Shown: piece after piece, positions 56,317 to 64,000 of the stretch | Numbering within the stretch: the first letter of the stretch is position 1 | How the letters are laid out: the number at the start of each line of letters is the position of its first letter | NCBI RefSeq assembly: GCF_000231385.2 | Contig: NC_018515.1 | Location: forward strand, 952,001-1,016,000 | Origin: Desulfosporosinus meridiei DSM 13257 | Lineage (GTDB): Bacteria > Bacillota > Desulfitobacteriia > Desulfitobacteriales > Desulfitobacteriaceae | Direction of reading: 5' to 3' | DNA: 64,000 nucleotides | Program-made: the position numbers and the translations under genes | Notes under the pieces: generated by a model | What the model saw: only the letters and a program-made list of their open reading frames with translations | Databases searched by the model: none | Told to the model about the DNA's origin: nothing

Positions 56317-56489
56317 GAGATGACTTTTGCACGTTCACCCGAAACTCCGTTGCTGCTCACTGGATGTTAAAACGAAAACGCTAAACCCTTCTGCTTTCTG
56401 CAAGTTAACCATAGCGTTTTCATGTTTTAACATCGGCGTTCGCCGGACGCAACTCCGTTTAACGGGATTCACTTTGCAAAAGTCATCTC
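56317..56489. repeat. Large inverted-repeat element, MITE- or BIME-like
   Basis: Outer arms GAGATGACTTTTGCA (56317-56331) and their exact complement (56475-56489) enclose further mirrored blocks: ACTCCGTTG/CAACTCCGT-type sequence, GATGTTAAAAC/GTTTTAACATC, and AAACGCTA/TAGCGTTT. The two arms are about 70 bases each around a loop of about 25 bases. No coding potential. It resembles a non-autonomous mobile repeat or a pair of REP units. Confidence 0.7.
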
Positions 56490-56692
56490 TGCTTTGTGGG
56501 AAGTTTAAGGAATGCTTGAAGGAACCTCTTGGGTGGAGCCTCTGTAACCCAGCGCTTTTGACCATCTTGAACGGCTATGGTTAGTTTGGGGTTAATACCT
56601 CTCAAGTCAAGTTTAGACTGACTTGGTCGATCCGCCTCCTTTGGCGGGACTCTTTAGGGCGTTAGTCGTAATCAGTTAACAGATTAGAAGGG
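56490..56692. other. Spacer between the inverted-repeat element and trpB
   Basis: No gene was found. CCGCC/GGCGG near 56633-56647 forms a small hairpin. The region lies downstream of both mltG and convergent trpB. Confidence 0.5.
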
Positions 56693-57868
56693 CTAAGATT
56701 TATGAGTTAGTTGATAGATTTGTTCAACATCTTTGTCACCGCGACCGGAGATATTAACGATGATAATTTCATTGGGGTTCATGGTTGGAGCAAGTTTCAG
56801 GGCGTAGGCTACAGCATGAGCGCTTTCCAGGGCAGGAATGATACCTTCTGTTCGGGAAAGTCGGTGGAAGGCTTCCAGGGACTCGGTGTCAGTGATGCTT
56901 ACATACTCTGCACGACCACTGTCCTTCAGATAACTATGCTCCGGTCCAACGCCGGGATAGTCCAGGCCGGCGGATATGGAGTGGGTGGCCAGAGGTTCTC
57001 CGTTTTCGTCTGCCATAACGTAGCATTTAAAGCCGTGAACGATTCCGGGAGCTCCGGCGGACAGAGGAGCAGCGTGTTTGCCGGTTTCCAGACCTAAACC
57101 TGCCGGCTCAACTCCTATGAGTTTAACGGAGGAGTCTTCTAAGAAATTGGCGAACATACCGATAGCGTTGCTGCCGCCGCCGACACAGGCCATCACTACA
57201 TCAGGAAGTTTTCCTTCGGCCTCGAGTATTTGCTGGCGTGCTTCCCGGGAAATAACTGCTTGGAAGTGTTTGACAAGTGAAGGAAAAGGATGGGGGCCTA
57301 CTGCCGAACCCAGCATGTAAAAGGTGTTCTCATAATTTACGGCAAAGTCCTCTAAGGCTGCATCCACAGCATCTTTTAAAGTACGTGTTCCCGATGTGAC
57401 CGGGACAACTTTTGCCCCCAGGAGTTCCATGCGGAAGACGTTGAGGGATTGGCGCTTGGTATCTTCTTCTCCCATATATATAATGCATTCCATGTCAAAG
57501 AGAGCGCATGCTGTTGCTGTTGCTACGCCGTGTTGTCCGGCACCGGTTTCAGCAATGACCCGTTTAGCTCCCATACGTTTCGCCAGCAATGCTTGACCAA
57601 GAACATTATTAATCTTGTGGGCCCCGGTATGGTTAAGGTCTTCACGTTTCAGGTATACTTTAGCACCACCTAATTGTTGAGTAAGCTTTTTGGCATAGTA
57701 GAGAGGGTTGGGGCGGCCTACATACTGCCGTAAATAGTAGTCAAGCTCCTGATTAAAATCCGGATCATTCTTATGGGTTTCGAAAGCATCGTCTAATTGA
57801 GCTAAGGCATTTTCTAATTGGGGGGGAACAAAACTACCGCCAAATTCTCCGAAATATCCTTTTTCCAT
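56693..57868 (-). CDS. trpB: Tryptophan synthase beta subunit, orphan gene
   Basis: TrpB condenses indole and serine to tryptophan. TrpB1 type: [12 protein letters not shown], the PLP lysine in [14 protein letters not shown], and [14 protein letters not shown] start at the ATG at 57868 ([18 protein letters not shown]) behind GGAGGAATC, giving 391 residues. No trpA or other trp gene is nearby in this window. It may salvage indole or work with a distant TrpA. It is under a tryptophan T-box. Confidence 0.95.
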   Translation of the reverse strand: MEKGYFGEFGGSFVPPQLENALAQLDDAFETHKNDPDFNQELDYYLRQYVGRPNPLYYAKKLTQQLGGAKVYLKREDLNHTGAHKINNVLGQALLAKRMGAKRVIAETGAGQHGVATATACALFDMECIIYMGEEDTKRQSLNVFRMELLGAKVVPVTSGTRTLKDAVDAALEDFAVNYENTFYMLGSAVGPHPFPSLVKHFQAVISREARQQILEAEGKLPDVVMACVGGGSNAIGMFANFLEDSSVKLIGVEPAGLGLETGKHAAPLSAGAPGIVHGFKCYVMADENGEPLATHSISAGLDYPGVGPEHSYLKDSGRAEYVSITDTESLEAFHRLSRTEGIIPALESAHAVAYALKLAPTMNPNEIIIVNISGRGDKDVEQIYQLTHKS

Positions 57869-57889
57869 GGTTGATTCCTCCATCTTCTT

Positions 57890-58235
57890 TTAAAACTAAA
57901 AAACTTTCCGTCCTTCAAAGGACAGAAAGTTAATTTCCATTATGCCACCTTTTTGTATGGGACATACAAATGTATATTACCCATATCGGGATCTTAGATA
58001 CGGAGTAGGTTCTCGGCAACAAGTAAGCAGATGCGGAGAGTAAGCCTCTCGATATCCGTGTCTCTGTAACGGGAAACCCCCGGTATCACCTACTTACTTA
58101 AAGGGTGTTCGGATTACGACTCCGAGATCCATTCAGTCTACGGGACATGTATCAGACTCCCACCTGCTCTGACTCGCTAAAACAGTCCTCAAAAAACTTA
58201 CTAATTCTCTTCATTGTCTTGCATGTTAATTTTCT
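57890..58235 (-). promoter_or_regulatory. T-box riboswitch of trpB, tryptophan specifier
   Basis: Reading the minus strand, stem I begins with GAAGAGAATTAGTA (loop E AGTA) and closes with GAATGGATCTC. The specifier after GAA is TGG (58131-58129), the Trp codon. Further on, AAAGGTGGCATAATGG (TGGC, pairing with a GCCA tRNA end as expected for tRNA-Trp) precedes the terminator AACTTTCTGTCCTT/AGGACGGAAAGTT plus Ts. AAAGG/CCTTT can form the alternative antiterminator. Confidence 0.85.
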
Positions 58236-58241
58236 GTATTG

Positions 58242-58271
58242 TAATATGTCAGAAGGCACTTCGTCAAGGGG
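58242..58271 (-). promoter_or_regulatory. Promoter of the trpB T-box leader
   Basis: On the minus strand TTGACG and TACAAT are separated by 18 bases. Transcription would start just before the T-box stem I. Confidence 0.7.
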
Positions 58272-58401
58272 TGTTATGTAAAAGATTTTTTCTGTTTGAT
58301 CTTATTACTTCGAACAGGTTGAATAAGGTACTATCCATTGATGTTAAACTATAGTGAAATAGAAAAACGATTAAAGCTTAAAGTTAGTTAGGGGAATATA
58401 T

Positions 58402-59664
58402 ATGAAAAAACCGGAACTATTGGCTCCTGCAGGAGATATGGAAAAGTTAAAATATGCGCTTGCCTATGGAGCGGACGCAGTATATATGGGGGGGCAGGCC
58501 TTTGGTCTGCGAGCTTACGCCGGAAATTTTGGTTGGGCGGAAATGGAGCAAGCGGTTAGCTGGACCCATGGTCTGGGGAAAAAGCTGTATGTAACGGTTA
58601 ATATTTTTGCCCATGAGCCGGATTTTGCAGAGCTTCCGTCCTACCTCAAACACTTAGAGGAATTGAAAGTAGACGCTGCCATTGTTTCTGATCCGGGAGT
58701 TATTATGATGGCTAAGGAAGTGGCTCCTCGTCTGCCCTTACATTTAAGTACCCAGGCTAATAATACAAACTCCTATTCCGTCCGCTTTTGGATGAATCAA
58801 GGGATAGAGAGAGTGGTTTTGGCCCGGGAATTAACCCTACAGGAGATGAATGATGTACGTGCTAAAGTGGATGGGGGCTTAGAAATCTTTATCCATGGAG
58901 CAATGTGTATGTCATATTCCGGGCGATGCCTACTAAGCAACTACTTAACAGGCAGAGATGCTAATCGCGGGGAATGTACTCAGCCCTGCCGTTGGGGCTA
59001 CGCACTTGTCGAGGAAAAGCGACCGGGGATTGCTTTTCCGATTGAAGAGGACGAACGGGGAACCTATGTGTTTAATTCCCACGATTTATGCCTCTTACCC
59101 CATCTTCCATTGTTAAAGCCAATTGACATTGACAGTTACAAAATTGAAGGGCGAATGAAAAGCGTTCAATATGTGGCTAGTACGGTTAAAGTTTATCGGG
59201 AGGCTATCGATACTTTATGGGTGCAAGGGGAAGAAGCCTTTCGGGAAAAGCTTCCACAATGGTTGGAGGAAATGGATAAAGTTAGCCACAGAGATTATTC
59301 ACCAGGCTTCCTGTTTGGAAAGCCGGGTGCCAGTTCACATAACCTGGTTTCCTCTCATTATGTTCGAGATTATGATTTTGTAGGAGTCCACTTATCTGAA
59401 GAAAAAATGGCAGGACAAATCATTAAGACACCTGATGAGACCATCTCGTGGGTTGAGCAAAGGAATAATTTTAAGATCGGTGAAGTCTTAGAAGTCTTAA
59501 CTCCCCAAGGAGAATGTTGGTCTTTCGAAGTAAAAGAGATGTGGGATATTGAAGGGGTACCGATGGAGGTGGCTCGTCATGCTCAACAAAAGATAAGGAT
59601 GACTGTACCAAGGGAAATCCTGCCTTACAGTATTTTGCGACGAGCAAAAAGCGAGAAAAAGTAG
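58402..59664 (+). CDS. Peptidase U32 family protein
   Basis: 420 residues starting MKKPELLAPAGDMEKLKYAL. The U32 signature EIFIHGAMCMSYSGRCLLSN is followed by GECTQPCRWGY. Several U32 members are not proteases but hydroxylate RNA (RlhA/TrhP), using a cysteine-bound Fe-S cluster, and this is a fair alternative. Homologues often follow mltG, here separated by trpB. GTTAGGGGAA precedes the ATG. Confidence 0.92.
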   Translation: MKKPELLAPAGDMEKLKYALAYGADAVYMGGQAFGLRAYAGNFGWAEMEQAVSWTHGLGKKLYVTVNIFAHEPDFAELPSYLKHLEELKVDAAIVSDPGVIMMAKEVAPRLPLHLSTQANNTNSYSVRFWMNQGIERVVLARELTLQEMNDVRAKVDGGLEIFIHGAMCMSYSGRCLLSNYLTGRDANRGECTQPCRWGYALVEEKRPGIAFPIEEDERGTYVFNSHDLCLLPHLPLLKPIDIDSYKIEGRMKSVQYVASTVKVYREAIDTLWVQGEEAFREKLPQWLEEMDKVSHRDYSPGFLFGKPGASSHNLVSSHYVRDYDFVGVHLSEEKMAGQIIKTPDETISWVEQRNNFKIGEVLEVLTPQGECWSFEVKEMWDIEGVPMEVARHAQQKIRMTVPREILPYSILRRAKSEKK

Positions 59665-59691
59665 TCAAAAAGTAAACGTAGACCCGGCCGG

Positions 59692-59735
59692 GCTTGTACC
59701 AAGAATCTTACGCGCGTAAGATTCTTGGTACAAGC
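59692..59735. repeat. Perfect 44-base palindrome
   Basis: Two 22-base arms (GCTTGTACCAAGAATCTTACGC and its exact complement, given here only in part: the first arm is 59692-59713) meet with no loop. It sits 28 bases after the U32 stop. No T-run follows, so it is not a typical terminator. CCCGGCCGGG, a 10-base palindrome, overlaps its left end. Confidence 0.85.
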
Positions 59736-59907
59736 TGAGGAGAAGCCTCCCACCCTATCGGGATTGCCCACAGTATGATTTGGATATGGGGGCGGAAAAA
59801 TCGTAAGATTCTGGTTTTCTAAGAGGGAAAAGGAGTTTGGTTAGCAAACCCTACTTATCATAATAATTGTTTGTAACGAAAAGTGTTGAAGATTAAGGAG
59901 ACGGGTT

Positions 59908-60153
59908 ATGAATTTTGATAGTATTGAGCACTCAAGTCCGCCTATTTTGGGTCTGGATGTTGTTGTTAAAGCCCGGTTAGAAAGGGTGGAAATGCAGACG
60001 TTAGATAAGCTTGTCGAAGGCCTTGGACATCTGGGAATTGTTACGACAACTGATCGAGCCTTAGGGGAAGTCATGATTCAAACGACCAAGCAGTGTTGGC
60101 CGGATTTAAAGAAGGCCATAGAACAAATGCCCTTTGAGATAGAGTTTATCTAG
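59908..60153 (+). CDS. DUF4911-like small protein, copy 1
   Basis: 81 residues with KARLERVEMQTLDKLVEGLG and TTTDRALGEVMIQTT, resembling the DUF4911 family of unknown function. TAAGGAGACGG precedes the ATG. It is directly followed by a paralogue about 60% identical over the core, so this is a tandem duplication. Confidence 0.75.
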   Translation: MNFDSIEHSSPPILGLDVVVKARLERVEMQTLDKLVEGLGHLGIVTTTDRALGEVMIQTTKQCWPDLKKAIEQMPFEIEFI

Positions 60154-60201
60154 ATGCTGAGTAATACGGAGAGAAAAATTATGGAAACAGGAGATAAGTT
60201 A

Positions 60202-60441
60202 ATGAATTTTTCCGAACCCCAAGGAGTCCAACTTTCGGATCTTGACCTGATCATAAAAGCGCGCATCGATCGTTCCCAAATCCAATTGCTTTGTAAGCTT
60301 GTCGAGGGATTAGGTCATTTGGGCGTTGTAACTACAACGAATAAGGCCTTAGGGGAAGTCATGATTCAAACCACCAGGCATTGTTGGCCTGAGTTGGAAG
60401 GAGTTGTGAAAGAAATGCCCTTAGAAATTGAATTTGTGTGA
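60202..60441 (+). CDS. DUF4911-like small protein, copy 2
   Basis: I start at the ATG at 60202 (MNFSEPQGVQLSDLDLIIKA), which matches the N-terminus of copy 1 and has AGGAG eight bases upstream; the frame is open from 60154. 79 residues. Shares KLVEGLGHLG, TTTNKALGEVMIQTT and the acidic end EMPLEIEFV with copy 1. Confidence 0.75.
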   Translation: MNFSEPQGVQLSDLDLIIKARIDRSQIQLLCKLVEGLGHLGVVTTTNKALGEVMIQTTRHCWPELEGVVKEMPLEIEFV

Positions 60442-60447
60442 AGTAGC

Positions 60448-60478
60448 AGGGGGCGGTTTAGCGTTATCTAAACCGTCC
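60448..60478. terminator. Shared hairpin between convergent genes
   Basis: GGGCGGTTTAG-CGTTAT-CTAAACCGTCC separates the DUF4911-like pair from the convergent VWA gene. The core resembles the hairpin at 10682-10730. Confidence 0.65.
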
Positions 60479-60483
60479 TCTCT

Positions 60484-61692
60484 CTACTTCCGAACCATTA
60501 ATTTTTTGATGGCTTGATCAAGTCCTTCTAAGGTTAACTCATACATGGGAAAGACGCTGCGTACCATATTTATGGTGTGAGAGCCGTGAACCCGATCCCA
60601 AAATTTTTCCGGTATGGGGTTAAGCCAGACATTATAAGGGAAATGTTTAGCCAAGCGCTGCAGCCAGGTAAATCCCGGTTCTTCGTTGCTAACATCCCAA
60701 AAAATATTGCCATCAATCATTGTCAGTTCACTGGGGGCCATAGCCGCATCCCCGATAATAATAACTTTGTAATCTGAACCCAGGGAATGCATAACATCAT
60801 AAGTTTTGACGGCTCTTCTGGGGCTACAGCTGGCGTCCAGATGGAGCAACTCATAAAAACAATTGTGGAAGTAATAAAACTTTAAATCTTTAAAGTGAGA
60901 GGATCTATGCACTGCTGCAAACAATTGGCTGCATATTTGAGCATAAGGGGCCATAGAGCCCCCGGCATCCATTAAGACAATTAGTTTTACCGAATTTTTG
61001 CGGGGGCTTGTCCAAATAAGCTTTAGTTGACCGGCATTCTTACAAGTTTCATCAATGGTATCCTCTAGATCGAGCTGATCTTTTGCTCCATCAATACGTG
61101 TACTAAACTGGCGTAATTTACGTAACGCCACTTCAAATTGGCGTACTCCTAAGGTTTTGTCGTTGCGATACTCTCGGTAGTTTCGCTCAGAGGCCACTTT
61201 CACCGCAGATTGCCCATGGGACTCCCCGCCTATGCGGATGCCCCCCGGATGAAAGCCGGAGTGCCCAAAAGGGGAAGTTCCCCCTGTTCCTACCCAGGTA
61301 TTCCCACCGTGATGAGGCCCATCTTGTTTGCGCATACGTTCTTCTAAAGCTTCCCTAAGACTTTCCCAATTGGGCAAGCCTAATTTGTTCAAGATTTCGT
61401 TGCGTTCTTCTTCAGAGAACATTTTAGCCGGCAGAGGATTTTCCATCCATTTCGAAACCTGATCCAATAACTGTTCCGGGGTTGCTATCCCCTGAAAATA
61501 CTTTTGAAAGGCCAGGTCATATTGGTCAAAGTGACTTTCACTCTTAACTAAGACTGCGCGAGCAAGATAGTAAAACCCAGAAAGACTTGATTCAGCTAAG
61601 CCTTGGGCCAGGGCTTCCATTAAGGTCATCCATTCTGTGATAGAAACGGGAACCCCTTCCCGGCGTAATTGATAAAAAAAGTGTGTAAACAT
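60484..61692 (-). CDS. VWA domain (CoxE-like) protein
   Basis: 402 residues: an N-terminal helical part (about 1-180, MFTHFFYQLRREGVPVSITEW) and a von Willebrand A domain with the MIDAS motif VLMDAGGSMAP and later GDAAMAPSEL. A glycine/histidine-rich linker (about 120-160) separates them. CoxE-like VWA proteins work with MoxR ATPases as metal-centre or complex-insertion chaperones. It is eight bases downstream of the moxR gene. Client not evident here. Confidence 0.88.
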   Translation of the reverse strand: MFTHFFYQLRREGVPVSITEWMTLMEALAQGLAESSLSGFYYLARAVLVKSESHFDQYDLAFQKYFQGIATPEQLLDQVSKWMENPLPAKMFSEEERNEILNKLGLPNWESLREALEERMRKQDGPHHGGNTWVGTGGTSPFGHSGFHPGGIRIGGESHGQSAVKVASERNYREYRNDKTLGVRQFEVALRKLRQFSTRIDGAKDQLDLEDTIDETCKNAGQLKLIWTSPRKNSVKLIVLMDAGGSMAPYAQICSQLFAAVHRSSHFKDLKFYYFHNCFYELLHLDASCSPRRAVKTYDVMHSLGSDYKVIIIGDAAMAPSELTMIDGNIFWDVSNEEPGFTWLQRLAKHFPYNVWLNPIPEKFWDRVHGSHTINMVRSVFPMYELTLEGLDQAIKKLMVRK

Positions 61693-61700
61693 AGGCCATT

Positions 61701-62564
61701 CTACCAGCCACGTCTGCTGGCGCGGGACGTGCCATCTGTCTCACGCAAGTGCAGCTGCCTTAAAGCTAGATCGAAATCCTGGTTCTTCTTTAATAACGCT
61801 CCAAGAAAGGGGATCTCTTTGGCAATCTTATCAGGATCAATTCCTCCGATGGTTAAGGCTTGCACCCAATCGAGAAGTTCGCTGGTACTGGGTTTTTTCT
61901 GTAAGCCTGAGACACTGCGCAGCCAATAAAAGGACTTTAAGGCCTCGGCAAGGAGGAGGGTATCTAATTGGGGGAAATGGACATGAACAATCTCTTCCAT
62001 CATTGTTTGATCGGGAAAGTCGATATAATGGAATACACAGCGCCTTAAAAAGGCATCGGGAAGCTCCTTTTCTGCATTGCTTGTTATAATCACAATGGGA
62101 CGATGTTTGGTTGCAATGGTTTCTCCGGTTTCAGGGATATAGAAATTCATAACGTCTAATTCCCAAAGCAGATCATTAGGGAATTCTAAGTCAGCCTTGT
62201 CGATCTCATCGATCAAAAGTACCACCCGCTCCTCGGACTGGAAGGCTTCGCCGAGTTTTCCGAGCTTAATATATTGTTTGATGTCGGATACATTTTGCCC
62301 CCCAAATTGACTGTCGTAGAGGCGCTGAACTGTGTCATAGACGTAGAGACCGTCTTGGGCTTTAGTGGTGGATTTTATATTCCAAACTATTAAGCGGAGG
62401 CCCAGGGAGCGAGCGATGCTCTCGGCCAGTACAGTTTTCCCTGTGCCAGGCTCTCCTTTTATCAGGAGCGGTCGTTTTAAAGCGACTGAGATATTGACAC
62501 TATTGCTAAGATCCTTGGAAACTATGTAATCCTCAGTACCTTGATAGATTAGCTCATCAGTCAT
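61701..62564 (-). CDS. MoxR-family AAA+ ATPase
   Basis: 287 residues. Walker A is GEPGTGKTVLAES, Walker B is VVLLIDEIDKAD, and sensor 1 is ITSNAEKELPDAFLRRC. It works with the downstream VWA protein as a remodelling or insertion chaperone. GGGGGAAATATC lies just upstream of the ATG at 62564. It heads a two-gene operon. Confidence 0.92.
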   Translation of the reverse strand: MTDELIYQGTEDYIVSKDLSNSVNISVALKRPLLIKGEPGTGKTVLAESIARSLGLRLIVWNIKSTTKAQDGLYVYDTVQRLYDSQFGGQNVSDIKQYIKLGKLGEAFQSEERVVLLIDEIDKADLEFPNDLLWELDVMNFYIPETGETIATKHRPIVIITSNAEKELPDAFLRRCVFHYIDFPDQTMMEEIVHVHFPQLDTLLLAEALKSFYWLRSVSGLQKKPSTSELLDWVQALTIGGIDPDKIAKEIPFLGALLKKNQDFDLALRQLHLRETDGTSRASRRGW

Positions 62565-63240
62565 TTAGATATTTCCCCCTGTTCTGATTAAACTTGTATC
62601 AACATAATACCACTATTTGGTGGGTTTTGGGCAACAATTTATCAGACTATTGAATTTTTATAGCGTGAGGTATCGGAGCAAGTCTATCCCTCTTATCCAT
62701 TGATTGAGAGCAGCGTCCAACTAAAATTAAATTACATAAAATGGAATTAAAGTCTCGATTTTGTTGTGAGAACTGACTTAGGACTACGAAGATTGCTTTA
62801 GCAGATAATATTTAAATTTAATTACTTACAAACGTTAAGTAGTTTTAACATATAGGATATCTTCAATAATTATTAGTTGTTTCCATAACAAATTAGAGTA
62901 TTTAGAGATGTATTAAGTTGCAGAACTATTGACTATTCATGGCTTTAGCGATACTATTATTAACTAACATAGGTCAAAAGTCCCATACACTATAGCCCAA
63001 AAGTCCTAGCGAAATTTGTCAAAAAATACAAATTTTAAGATTATTTTGGGGACAAGTTAAATTTTACACTAGCCGCTTAAGGTTATTTTCCATTAATATT
63101 AAATATTTTTTATGCTATAATATACCTATTATTGTTTTAATTACATAATTAGCCTGAATCCATTAAAGAGAGAATTAGTCGTCCGGGTTCCTTGGGGGGG
63201 TAACTTAAAGCTTGCAACGGAAAGGTGTCAGTAAGAGTGT
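62565..63240. other. Spacer before pilB-like gene with an extended -10 promoter
   Basis: No gene was found in this 676-base AT-rich stretch. TGCTATAAT at 63113-63121 is an extended -10 element and gives a leader of about 110 bases before the next gene. The leader (GTCCGGGTTCCTTGGGGGGG and following) may be structured, but I do not match it to a known riboswitch. Confidence 0.5.
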
Positions 63241-64000
63241 ATGGAAAAGCCTAAACAGAAAATAAAGCTGGGCGAACTCTTAATGGGAGCAGGAATGCTT
63301 ACACAGGCTCAGCTAGAAGAGGTGTTAGCTGAACAAGGAAAGTCCAGAAAACGGATGGGGCAAATCCTTATTGAGCGTAACATTCTAACAGAAGAAGAAA
63401 TCATGGATACTCTCGCTGTGCAGCTTTCTCTCGAACGTTTTGATATTGGCAAAGCCTTTATTGATCCGGAAGTAGCTAGATGCATCCCGAAAGAAGTGGC
63501 AAAAAAATATAATCTGATTCCCTTTGGTGAAAAAGATGGCAAACTGCAAGTAGCTATGAGCGATCCTCTCAATATCTTCGCCATAGATGATATTTCGTTT
63601 ATAACGCAAAAGCCTATTCAACCTTGTATTGCAGGATTCGAGGCCATTGAAAAGGCCATCGAGCTATATTTCAGCAAACAATCTACCGATAAAGCCTTAG
63701 AAGACTTGAAAAAGGAATACAAGGTTGAACTTGACGGTAAGTACGATCAAGCTATCATTGATGAAGTTCAGAGCGCTCCGGCAGTAAGGCTTACCAATTC
63801 AATTGTGAATCAGGCCATTACTTCTGGGGCAAGCGATATACATATAGAACCCTTTGAAAAGGAAGTAAAGGTTCGTTATCGAATTGACGGGGTTTTAGTG
63901 GCCAGTATGGCAATCCCTAAGAGCTTGTACTCATCAGTGTGCACCCGTATTAAAATCATGGCGGGGATGAACATTGCTGAAAATAGAATCCCTCAAGACG
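63241..64000 (+). CDS. Type II secretion/type IV pilus assembly ATPase, 5' part
   Basis: GspE/PilB-type ATPase, incomplete at the window edge (253 codons seen). The N-terminal MshEN domain (KLGELLMGAGMLTQAQLEEV; VAMSDPLNIFAIDD) can bind c-di-GMP in some relatives. The start of the ATPase half is visible (SGASDIHIEPFEKEVKVRYR). It would drive pilus or pseudopilus assembly on the cytoplasmic side. AAAGGTG lies 13 bases upstream, a weak spacing, but an in-frame stop rules out a longer frame. Confidence 0.9.
   Translation, partial: MEKPKQKIKLGELLMGAGMLTQAQLEEVLAEQGKSRKRMGQILIERNILTEEEIMDTLAVQLSLERFDIGKAFIDPEVARCIPKEVAKKYNLIPFGEKDGKLQVAMSDPLNIFAIDDISFITQKPIQPCIAGFEAIEKAIELYFSKQSTDKALEDLKKEYKVELDGKYDQAIIDEVQSAPAVRLTNSIVNQAITSGASDIHIEPFEKEVKVRYRIDGVLVASMAIPKSLYSSVCTRIKIMAGMNIAENRIPQD

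Noticed and set aside
56327-56584. Frames on both strands between mltG and trpB
   Set aside because: They lie within the inverted-repeat element; arms mirrored on both strands produce spurious open frames.
63120-63240. Cyclic-di-GMP riboswitch before the pilB-like gene
   Set aside because: The leader is G-rich and may fold, but the conserved GEMM sequence blocks are not visible.

Overview
The window is a chromosomal segment of an anaerobic, spore-forming, low-to-mid GC Firmicute. The evidence is a group 1 uptake [NiFe] hydrogenase with a full hyp set, sporulation-type genes (bofC-like, spoIID-like, a YaaH-type GH18/LysM hydrolase, a YjcZ-like tiny gene cluster), T-box leaders, AAGGAGG ribosome binding sites with many TTG/GTG starts, and the classic Bacillus/Clostridium order of housekeeping genes. 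A Desulfosporosinus/Desulfitobacterium-type member of the Peptococcales fits best; this is inference from content, not a database match.

Layout. 1-10.7 kb is a hydrogenase island: hypAB (+), then a convergent structural operon on the minus strand (small subunit, large subunit, cytochrome b, maturation protease), then divergent hypFCDE and a DUF3842 gene. The six Hyp proteins build the NiFe(CN)2CO centre, the protease trims the large subunit, and the Tat-exported dimer is anchored by cytochrome b. 10.8-14.4 kb holds cysK, a GH18/LysM cell-wall hydrolase, a decayed DUF3102 gene and a shortened Uma2-type gene. 14.5-26.1 kb is a conserved block: yebC, bofC-like, ruvCAB, spoIID-like, queA, tgt, yajC, EcsC and HD genes, secD, secF. 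26.4-30.7 kb is accessory: a polysaccharide deacetylase lipoprotein, six tiny glycine-rich membrane peptides alternating between two types, a divergent 30-residue peptide that is one-third tryptophan, a small membrane protein and a cation-efflux protein.

30.9-48.5 kb carries recJ, apt, relA, dtd, an MBL hydrolase, T-box-hisS-aspS, a CsoR-type repressor with thioredoxin, rarA, iscR-iscS-iscU-mnmA, a PRC-barrel gene and an AI-2E-type permease. 48.8-60.4 kb carries alaS, ireB, an aldo/keto reductase-ferredoxin fusion, ruvX, DUF1292, a VanW lipoprotein, mltG, an orphan trpB under a tryptophan T-box (minus strand), a U32 peptidase and a tandem pair of DUF4911-like genes. The end holds a minus-strand MoxR ATPase/VWA pair and the start of a pilB/gspE-type ATPase that runs off the window.

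The most unusual material is the tiny-peptide locus at 27.4-28.9 kb. Other points of interest are a Pro-to-Cys change at the medial cluster of the hydrogenase small subunit, several large palindromic or dispersed intergenic elements, and three aminoacyl-tRNA-related leaders (one T-box with adjacent Asp and His triplets, one Trp T-box, one apparently decayed).
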